Part shown: positions 1 through 8,200 of the stretch, piece after piece
How the letters are laid out: each line of letters starts with the position of its first letter
Position numbering within the stretch: position 1 is the first letter of the stretch
Assembly (NCBI GenBank): GCA_007117575.1
Contig: SKGH01000091.1
Coordinates: 1 to 9,034, forward strand
DNA: 9,034 nucleotides
Direction: 5' to 3'
Origin: Candidatus Kaiserbacteria bacterium
Lineage (GTDB): Bacteria > Patescibacteriota > Minisyncoccia > Phycocordibacterales > UBA918
The notes under the pieces: generated by a model
Seen by the model: only the letters and a program-made list of their open reading frames with translations
Database searches by the model: none
What the model was told of the DNA's origin: nothing
Made by a program: the position numbers and the translations under genes

Positions 1-20
1 AAAGAATATAAATGATCACG
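1..20. repeat. Terminal direct repeat, left copy
   Basis: The 20 bases aaagaatataaatgatcacg open the window and recur exactly, in the same orientation, as its last 20 bases. The match runs to both physical edges, so its true length may be greater. This is the pattern left when a circular molecule or an assembly-graph loop is written out linearly, or when one unit of a tandem duplication is captured. The left inverted-repeat arm begins at the next base. Confidence 0.9.
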
Positions 21-111
21 GAAACTGGAGCTGGGTGAGGCGTACTTGGTGGTACGATCAACGGTTTGAGTGACGAAAGCAACAAAGAAATTCGCCAAAC
101 GCGTAAGTCCT
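21..111 (+). repeat. 91-bp inverted repeat, left arm
   Basis: This segment matches the reverse complement of 8872-8962 at 87 of 91 positions with no gap. The mismatches are at 27, 28, 59 and 62, leaving an exact 49-bp run at 63-111. Homology stops at the AGTCCT end (111), 26 bases before the pbpC start, and at base 21 on the outer side. Each arm contains a small hairpin, CGTAC-TTGGTG-GTACG (41-56), untouched by the mismatches. I see no coding potential. It could be the end of a transposable element, one of two oppositely oriented MITE-like copies, or a duplicated upstream regulatory element. The family is not identified. Confidence 0.93.
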
Positions 112-137
112 AATATTTTAATTTTAATCAAATTTAC

Positions 138-626
138 ATGATACATAGTAAAGTTTTAAAATCAATGAAACAAACAAATTTAATAATTAAAAAAATTTTA
201 TATTCACTCTTTTTTGTAATTGCCTTTGTGCTGTTAACTGCTTTTATCATTACTAATGATTCTTATAAAAAATATCAGGCTTTAGAATCTACCATAATTT
301 ACGACCGAAATGATAAAATCATACAAATCAGTCCCAACCGCAATGATCATTTTCAGATGTCAGTCACTGAAGTGCCTGAATCACTTAAAGCATTATTAGT
401 GGCCAAAGAAGACCGTTTTTTTTACTACCACTTCGGGATAAACCCCATAAGTTCACTTCGTGCTGTTTACACTTTCTCTAACAGAGGTCATGGTGGTAGC
501 ACAATAACTCAACAACTGGCAAAAAACTTATTAGGAAACGAACAAGAGCGCACTATAATGAATAAAATACACGAATCTTGGTATGCTCTCGGTCTAGAAC
601 TACGATACAGTAAATCAAAATACTAA
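138..626 (+). CDS. pbpC: Penicillin-binding protein 1C, N-terminal part (membrane anchor and start of GT51 transglycosylase), frameshifted
   Basis: This is the first 162 residues of a class A penicillin-binding protein, which polymerises lipid II into glycan strands on the outer face of the cytoplasmic membrane. Residues 15-38 form one hydrophobic helix after a basic N-terminus (signal anchor). GT51 motifs follow in order: EDRFFYYHFG at 91-100 with the expected catalytic Glu91, GGSTITQQLAKNLL at 119-132, and a motif-3-like NKIHE at 142-146. The frame then ends at TAA 624-626, in the middle of the transglycosylase fold; the next GT51 motif lies in the -1 frame. An in-frame TAA at 111-113 limits the start. 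ATG 138 is the first possible, ATG 165 (MKQTNL) is an alternative, and neither has a Shine-Dalgarno sequence. Alone, this fragment would lack part of the GT domain and the whole transpeptidase. It belongs with 629-2233 as one gene of about 698 codons. Confidence 0.9.
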   Translation: MIHSKVLKSMKQTNLIIKKILYSLFFVIAFVLLTAFIITNDSYKKYQALESTIIYDRNDKIIQISPNRNDHFQMSVTEVPESLKALLVAKEDRFFYYHFGINPISSLRAVYTFSNRGHGGSTITQQLAKNLLGNEQERTIMNKIHESWYALGLELRYSKSKY

Positions 627-631
627 AAATG
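614..631 (+). other. pbpC: Frameshift junction inside pbpC
   Basis: The upstream frame is closed by TAA at 624-626 and the downstream frame is closed on its 5' side by TAA at 611-613, so the frame change must fall within 614-623. That interval contains an AAAA run (617-620). Adding one A there, or slipping back one base on the AAA lysine codon, gives YSKSKILKMYVNTVYVGN, which matches the usual class A PBP pattern YSKxxILExYLNTVYFGN without gap. The cause may be a real one-base deletion, a homopolymer sequencing or assembly error, or low-level slippage. There is no classical X-XXY-YYZ heptamer and the A run is short, so programmed frameshifting is the least likely. The stop and next ATG lie close together (TAAAAATG), so translational restart is possible. 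Confidence 0.85.
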
Positions 632-2233
632 TACGTTAACACCGTATACGTTGGTAACCGTTATCAAGGTTTGGCTATGGGTAGCTATGCCTACTATGAC
701 ACCAAACTACAGGACACCAACATAAAACAACAACTATCTTTACTGGCATCACTATCACACCCCAATACCCGTAATCCTTGGCGAGAAGATCATGAATTAC
801 ATGTAAAAAGGTTGGCAAACAGAATTTTGCCAAATGACACAGATTTTGATTTCAATATCAATGCCACTAAAGAATTTCAGACACAAAATAAACAATCTTT
901 TGAATTATCCGGTCTAAATATTCAATGCCCCAAAACCTGCCACACATCTTTCGATATCGATGTCCACGAAACAATACAGTCGATACTCAAAAGCCATGTC
1001 AACAAAATGCGTGATGCGAATATAAACCAAGGAGCTGTAGTGGTAATAGACCCCCGACAAAGTGAGATAATCAGTATAGTTGGCACCACTAACCCTCGCA
1101 GTAATCTATCAGGAGATCAAATAAATATGGCTATAGAATCCAGACCTACCGGCTCAGCCATTAAACCATTTATATACGCAAGTGGCTTTGCCTCAGGTTT
1201 ACGACCTTACAGCTTGGTTGACGACAGAGAATACAAATACCACATCGCCACCGGATTTCCACTTTATCCTAAAAACTATGATGGACTTTACAGAGGTGAG
1301 GTTACTTTACACGAATCACTAAGCGGTAGCCTTAACGTGCCTACGGTAAAAGTTTTGGAATATATAGGTCTGGAGGAGTTTTATGAAAAATTAGAAATTG
1401 GTATGAATTTTAGATCAATTCAAGATTTTTCCACTTACGAGTTTGGAATAGCGCTGGGAGGTCTGGAAATGGATCTGCTAACTCTTACTCATTACTTCAC
1501 CCTTTTCCCACAAAAAGGTACTTTACGACCCTTATATTTTAACTCACAAAAAGAAATGGCCATAAACCTTCCACTCGCTACCCTAACGGAATCAACCAGA
1601 GTGTTCGATAGTGATATCGTTGAACTGGCACACGCAATCCTCAGTGACAGAAACAGCGCTGTTACTCAATTTGGCTTACAATCAAACCTAAACCTGTCTC
1701 ATAATGACTACGGTGTTAAAACAGGAACCTCACGTGACTATCATGATAGTTGGATAGTGGGCTACACAAACGACTTAGTGGTAGGTGTATGGCTTGGTAA
1801 CGCCAATAATACACCGATGACGAGAGTATCGGGTCAACAAGGTGCGGGCGCCGTATGGAACGACGTTATGCAATATTTAATCAATACAACATATAATACA
1901 AACTCAAACATTAGCAATCAATCCCTGACAATGTATCAATTTGATAATTCACTGGAATGGGGCTTGCTTGGAGATAATATTGAAATAAAAAGATACCTTT
2001 TGTTAGACAAAAAACTAATCCTGGAACCACACGACCTAGATGTCTACTCTTTAGAACATACTACCGCCATCCCATTTCGAGCTTCAGAAGATGTTAATTG
2101 GTACTTAGATGATAATGAGTATATAGGTAGTGGTAGAAAAATCGATTGGAGACCGCAACAACCTGGCACCTTCCCAATAACAGCCTCAAACACAGATGTG
2201 ATTGAGGCTGTTAAAGTAATCATTACTGATTAA
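629..2233 (+). CDS. pbpC: Penicillin-binding protein 1C, C-terminal part (end of GT51, transpeptidase, BiPBP_C domain)
   Basis: The remaining 534 residues of pbpC begin at the GT51 motif MYVNTVYVGN. The open frame extends back to 614, so ATG 629 is probably an internal methionine (residue 165 of the restored protein). The transpeptidase domain has all three catalytic motifs: GSAIKP with nucleophile Ser176 (Ser340 restored), SLN at 234-236, and KTGTS at 364-368. It should cross-link peptidoglycan stem peptides and bind beta-lactams. The tail at about 465-534 (VNWYLDDNEYIG, then WRPQQPGTF) resembles the BiPBP_C domain typical of PBP1C, which is why I choose pbpC over PBP1A or PBP1B. A Cys100-Cys104 pair sits between the domains. 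Restored length, about 698 aa, is somewhat shorter than E. coli PbpC (about 770). Its stop overlaps the 3' end of the opposing A2M gene by 11 bp. Without the upstream part it has no membrane anchor. Confidence 0.92.
   Translation: MYVNTVYVGNRYQGLAMGSYAYYDTKLQDTNIKQQLSLLASLSHPNTRNPWREDHELHVKRLANRILPNDTDFDFNINATKEFQTQNKQSFELSGLNIQCPKTCHTSFDIDVHETIQSILKSHVNKMRDANINQGAVVVIDPRQSEIISIVGTTNPRSNLSGDQINMAIESRPTGSAIKPFIYASGFASGLRPYSLVDDREYKYHIATGFPLYPKNYDGLYRGEVTLHESLSGSLNVPTVKVLEYIGLEEFYEKLEIGMNFRSIQDFSTYEFGIALGGLEMDLLTLTHYFTLFPQKGTLRPLYFNSQKEMAINLPLATLTESTRVFDSDIVELAHAILSDRNSAVTQFGLQSNLNLSHNDYGVKTGTSRDYHDSWIVGYTNDLVVGVWLGNANNTPMTRVSGQQGAGAVWNDVMQYLINTTYNTNSNISNQSLTMYQFDNSLEWGLLGDNIEIKRYLLLDKKLILEPHDLDVYSLEHTTAIPFRASEDVNWYLDDNEYIGSGRKIDWRPQQPGTFPITASNTDVIEAVKVIITD
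2178..2213. terminator. Strong hairpin at the convergent gene ends, possible bidirectional terminator
   Basis: TAACAGCCTCAA (2178-2189) pairs perfectly with TTGAGGCTGTTA (2202-2213). Inside, CAC/GTG pairs (2191-2193 with 2198-2200) extend the helix across an A-A mismatch and leave a 4-base loop. It begins 9 bases past the A2M stop on the minus strand and lies inside the last codons of pbpC. Neither side has a clear T-run, so it is not a textbook intrinsic terminator. It may instead stabilise 3' ends or stop transcripts with help from a factor. Confidence 0.45.
2217..2232. terminator. Small hairpin over both stop codons
   Basis: TAATCA (2217-2222) pairs with TGATTA (2227-2232) around the loop TTAC. 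It covers the stop codon of A2M (2223-2225, minus strand) and most of that of pbpC (2231-2233). The stem is short and AT-rich, so by itself it is weak. It may act with the stronger hairpin just upstream or may be incidental. Confidence 0.2.
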
Positions 2234-5200
2234 CAACAATTTCACCGGCAGTGGTTTGGCCAAATATCTCGGGGAACTCAACCAGTTTAACCTTAGCAGG
2301 TAGTTCTAAATAAGTACCGGGTGTTTGAGCACGCATGTAATACCTATAGCGATAAACTCCCGCAGGCAAAGAAGAAACATACAATTCAACAGATGAATCA
2401 GTTAGTTCTTCCAATTGAAAAGGCAGATTTCGATAACGAGGAGGAATGAACTCTCTTTTGTCAGCTGAAGCACCGCTAATCAGCCCTAACTGGGTACTTC
2501 CCAAGCTTCGAGTTCTTTGCCACGGACCTACAAATCTATGGTTGTTTGAGTAAGCTATGTCTCGGCTTAATATGTCCGGATCTTCTATTTCAAAACTGAA
2601 ATTCAACAAAGTAAATCCGGCAGGTATTGGGGCACTAACAGTTAAATCATGACCACTGTCTGCCACAGTGATTAACAACTCACCCACAATCACATCGCCA
2701 CGCTTGATGTTGGACCGTAACTCATCTTCACCCAAATGACGCAATTCTCTCACTACCGATATACCCTCATCTCTCGGCGGAAGTGTCGAAGCTGGCACAT
2801 GGTACTGCATAACCAGATCATAATATAATATTCCTTGTGGATTCCTCGATAAACGCAATGGTAGTATCTGACCAATACTAAACTCTCCCAGCGAAGTAAC
2901 TGTTTCCATAACTCCCTGATCCGGACTAAACTGATGTGTATACCAATCTGTACCTGCTAAATTAGCCACTATTTCGCCACTCTGATTACCTTCCCATTCC
3001 GTCTCATTTATATACCTCATAAGACTTCTGGTAACCAGATATGTTAACTCATCTGAATACCAACGCTGATCGCTGTTTCTTACAGCCAGCAACCAATTAA
3101 CCATTTCCCCTATCAAAGCATGGTTGGTATCATTTTCTAATATTGTCTCTAGAAAAGAAGCCGTGCTACGAATCTGATGGGAAATACTTACTGAATTTAC
3201 AATACTCGGCTCTCTCAACACCGCACCCCTTCCACTTTGACTGACACGGTTAGTTAACTGTTCTATAACCTCAGAACGGAGGTCAGAATCTACAAAGCCA
3301 TCTGCACTAAGAGAACTCATCAGCAAAAGCTCGTTATTACCCATATCTGACATAGGGATTCTACGCATTTGATTATTCAGAAATCGACTTATCCGTATAT
3401 CATCAATGGGAACATTCATCCGCTGAGATAAGGTCACATATCGTGAAAGCAAACCCAGATTCGAAGTATCGTTACTCAATCTGATATTGATATGGTTTCG
3501 TAAATAATCCAAAGCACGTTCCGTATTTGCTTCACTGATCTCATAACCCATATCACGCAGATCGAGCAATATAGAGATAAGTGACATAGTAAGATGAGGA
3601 GAAGACTGGTAACGGTTCGGATATGTAAAACCGCCATCTAAACGCTGATGTCTAAATATCAGATCTAAAGTATCATCTACAAGATCTGTTAGATTTTTTT
3701 CCTCACCGGCAAATATTACCGTGGCGTCTTTACTTGAGTTATCATGGCTATGTATTTGGGCTAAAGTTACGGCTCTGTATATATTTTCCATCATCCAGCG
3801 ACTTTCATGTTCTGCTATATAAACTTCTATAGGTGTTGTAAATCCACGCAATGTAGAAGCCGTAGTAACGCTTACGCTACCAATGTCTGTCGGAATATTG
3901 TGAGGTATATATAAATACTCTGAAGCTGAACCGAGAGGAGAGACTCCGGCAGTAGCAACGGTTTCCTGCACACTATCGCGTAGCATTGGCAAAGACCTGA
4001 TAACAGAATCATGTTTACCTCCACCACTGGCGCTAAATTTAATAACGTGGCTACTCTGGTAAGTCGTCGGTATATTGGTTTCAAAAAATACAGTCTGTGC
4101 TTCACCAGCCCTAACTCTTAAAGACCTTTCAGTACTACCACTAAAAGGAAGTGATTCACTCTCAACTTTAACCGTAAATGTTTGGTTGTTGTCAGTCTGA
4201 TTGAAAACCTGCATACCCATATACACTTTATCATTGGCTAACAAAAAACGCGGAGTAAGTGGTTGCACCATAAGCTCCTTACGTGAAGCGAACTCTGAAT
4301 AAGATGTGCCAAATTTGGTATCTTCGGTAACCGCCAAGGCCTCTATCTGCCAAGTGGTTAAATTGTCGGGAAGTTTGAAAGTAACAGACGCCCGTCCGTT
4401 AGTATCAGTCTCAATAGATGCGTCCCAAAAGGCAGTGTCTCTAAATACACCACGCGCGTGCTTTGCCAAATCTTCCGGATCAACTCCGTCACCACCTTTC
4501 GTTCCGTCAGGAATATCTGCCTCGTGTAGGATATTTTTTAGATTACTGGCTGTCGATATGGCATGAGAAAAACCACTGTAAAAAAACTGTACCGGGTCTT
4601 TTTTAGGATTGCCAACCAAGGCCAAAACAGACAGATCTGCCACTGCTATAGACACTTCTGCCGATACGGGCTCCCCTGACGCGGAAATAGTTTTAATATC
4701 TAACGTGACCTCATCACCGGGACTATATGATGGTCTATCAGTCTTAATATCTACGTCTATACTCTTTTTGATTCTGTCAACAAAAAATTGTGCGGAGCCG
4801 TACTGAACTGCCGGTTCCGGTGAATGTAGAGTAGCGGTTACGTACACGTTAGGGGTATATGAATCAGTGATAGGAAATTCATACACATATATACCATCAG
4901 TTATGTCTACCACTTCGTAAGAAAATATACGTCCTCTTTCAGTTGTTATTAAAGCACGGGCTTTTTCGTAGGGAGTGGTAATAATAACCGAACCGGTGTC
5001 ACCAACAGAAACTTCCGGTTGTAGCACCTCCATTCGTAAAGTGTGGTTATTAAAACGAGGTACACTGATCATTTTTTCTCCTCTAACATAGAAATAAGCA
5101 GTGGAACTTAGTACATTACCTCTACTGTCTGTATATGAAACATTCACTTCGTATGAACCTTCTTCACCCACCACAAGATCTTTTGAATAGTTACCTGAAG

Positions 5201-8200
5201 AGTCAGTTCTTACTCGCCCACTATCTACTTCAGTCAGCCTCTTTTCTGAACGATGATAAAAACCTCCATCCACCTCTTGTCTTCTAAAAGTTTCCCAAGT
5301 GACACGAGAAACTGTGTACTCAATACCAGACACACCTACCTCTTTCCCTTCAGTATCTACAGTTTTTATACTGATTGTGACAGGTTCATTTATTTGAGTA
5401 AATGAAGGATCCGTTCTTACACCCATATAAATATTTGAACGATGTAAGATAAATGACTCTTGAGTAGAGACGCTTCTTCCGTTAGCATCCTCCACGTTTA
5501 TTTGATAAGTGATTATTTTACTCCTCATGATGTCTGAACCCGAAAATAAGGAATTGATGTCAAAATTTTCTACAATTTTCGCTTTTCCGTTTGAATCTAT
5601 TTCAGCCTGACCTCTAAACAGAAAATTGTCACCGTACCAGCAAACGTAACAGAAATACCACCTGCTACCGAAATTGAAAAATCTATCTTGGAAACGATCA
5701 AAGAAATAATCTTGACTAACCACTGAGTAAGTCACTTTACCTCCTTGTATAGGTGCGCCAAAGTAATATTCGGCATCAATATTTAAAGTAACATCATCGC
5801 CACTTATGTATTCTTCCTTCTCTGTTCGTGCCGTAAGTTTAAATGGCGATCCTTCATACTCTTCAACCATGAAATGGAAAGATTGACCAAAGGCAGAGAT
5901 GTTGTAGCGACCCAGTGAAGCATCATGCGGTAACTCAAACTCGGTGTTAAAAGTGCCATATTTACTAATCGATAATTTCGCGCTATATACATCTTCTCTC
6001 GCACTGCTACGCACTGTTAATTCAACCTCTTCACCCGCCAATGAAACAAACTCACCATCGAAACCTACTCTATCGATACCTTTAAGATATACAGTCTGAC
6101 CCGGTCTGTATATCGGTCTGTCTGTATACACGTAGGTCCTAGCGGAACTACGCGGTGCAGTGCCCCACTGCAATAAATCTGCCCAATTAGTGACCACCGC
6201 TGTTCTGTCACCAAACCGCACCACTGAGCCTACCAATCCGCCATCTGTATCCGGACGCGCTATACCTTCCCTGTCCGTCACGCCCACTGAACCGGCGACT
6301 ATGTTGTTGTCAACTCGTTTAAATTGTGTAACTGTAGCACCAAACACCGGTTCCAATGTTTCTGTGTCAACAACCCAATACAGGTTTTGTTGATCTTCAA
6401 ACTCTGAAGCATAGTAGGCATCAGCTAAAGGATGTGGTTTGTCAGATGTAAATAACTGACCATGTCTAAGTTCTTTCTTCGCGAAAGACAAATCAGTAAC
6501 ACTCACATATGAGCGTTCATAATGCATACCCCTTCCTGCACCATAACCTGTAAGGTGGTTAGGATGAGAAAATGTAAAAATATAATGCCCTCTTGAGTCG
6601 TCAAAGTAATCAGCAATATCGATCTGGAAATAATTCAATTGCCAATATTTATTTGGCAAAACTATCCTCTCCTCTCGTTCCTTAATACACCCATCTCTAC
6701 GAGGGCCGGCTGTATCGGCCGGTCTATTACCAATAAACTGTAAAAATCTTTCAGGTGAAACCTTACAAATATGCATGTTCATATAAGTTAGATTCTCAGT
6801 TGCAAAAGTCAATCTGGTCTTTTCCGGTGAAGTGACTGAGTACTGTTTTTGTAGATGATGAAAACGTGTGTGTACATCAGTAACTTGTCTGGTTCTAAAG
6901 TTGGTTACCGTACTGTCCTTTTGTCCAAAATCATCAGTTAATTCAAAAGAAAGAGTGTAATCAGTCTCTGGCAGTAAGCCATAACGTATATAAGTCTGGT
7001 ATTCACCGGCGGAACATGCCTGATTACGCATTGATTCAGTTATAAAACGACTGGACTGCCAACGCCCAAAAACGATCCGGTCTGACGCGGTAATGTATGA
7101 ACCCAAACCATCATCGCCCGGATTGCGCAATGGTGTGTTTGAACATACATAAATATGATCTACCGATGCCTGTGTAGCATTATGATTAGGTATTAACGAT
7201 GTAATACGGAAACGGGGATAAACGGTTATTTTCTCAGTCAAAGTTTTTTTATTGTACTGAAAGCCTTCCGGCGAGATAAGTTTATGAAAATCTAAATCAA
7301 AAACATCACCAGTATTGTAGCTTTCAGAAGAAAACTCGAATATCAATTCCGTGGGGTCAGGTTCCGGCTCACACGAACCTGTGCGTAATCGAGTGACTTG
7401 ATCATCTTCCAACTTGCAACGTTCCCCGTAGGTAACTGATTTTAAGCCCTCTGCCTTTATGCTAGAACGATCTATGGATATCTCGTCATAAAAATTCACT
7501 ATTAATTTCCCTGTCGGATCAAACAGATCTCGCTTTACGTAACTTGACCTGTCAGACTGAGCACTGACAGATCTTATTATGCTTGGAATCTTAAAACGCT
7601 CTGTACGTCTTTCCTGTAAGGGTATGGTACCAAAAATAGGGTACGCTCGACTAAACTGTACTTCATAAGCCGTATCAAAATCCCAAACTCTGGCTCTTCC
7701 ATGTGAATCTCTGACCGGATAAAGTAACAACACTCTTTGGTCAACAAATGTTTCTCTTTGACCGGCATTATGCCTTATATAAGTTCCGTATTCTACTTCC
7801 AGTGGCACACGCCTTCCTTCACTTGTGCGAACTGCTATGTGAGGTGAGGTTTTTTCTTTATCTACCGGCATATTAAACACTACACGTAAAGGATAGTTAA
7901 AAGTCACAAAGTTGGTGCCCACAGAAGTATATCTCAATCTTCTGGTGGAAAAAGTATGAGTAAAAGCTTCACTCATTACTCCATCAAGTGAGCGCATAGC
8001 AGGGACATTTACGACGTAGTCGGTAGAAGGACGTAAGGTTGTATCAGGTATAAACTGAAGATTTCTGGTAGATACCCACTTGAATTTTCCCGGTGTCTCG
8101 GGAGTTATTTCAATGGGAATATCTAAAGCTTCCACCTCTGAAAGTGTTGTTAAGGGTATCATCGGTCTATTAAAAACAATCGTTATAGTGGTCGCTTCGT

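Noticed and set aside
21..111. Assignment of the inverted repeat to a named IS family from its AGGACTTACGCG tip
   Set aside because: The tip looks transposon-like, but I cannot confirm a family without a database search, and 91 bp is long for ordinary IS ends.
614..625. Programmed -1 ribosomal frameshifting as the explanation for the split pbpC
   Set aside because: There is no X-XXY-YYZ heptamer, the A run is only four long, and I saw no strong downstream stem. Slippage is not excluded but is less likely than mutation or sequencing error.
624..626. Stop-codon reassignment to join the two pbpC pieces
   Set aside because: The downstream homology is in a different frame, so reading through TAA would not restore the protein.
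4306..4566. Short open frames antisense to the A2M gene (here and at 4609-4806, 6160-6393, 8080-8310)
   Set aside because: They lie wholly inside the well-supported A2M coding region, have no recognisable motif, and look like shadow frames.
5639..5650. CxxC at 1019-1022 of the A2M as a displaced thioester motif
   Set aside because: There is no following E-Q, and it lies in a beta macroglobulin domain far from the toroid domain that carries the thioester in this family.
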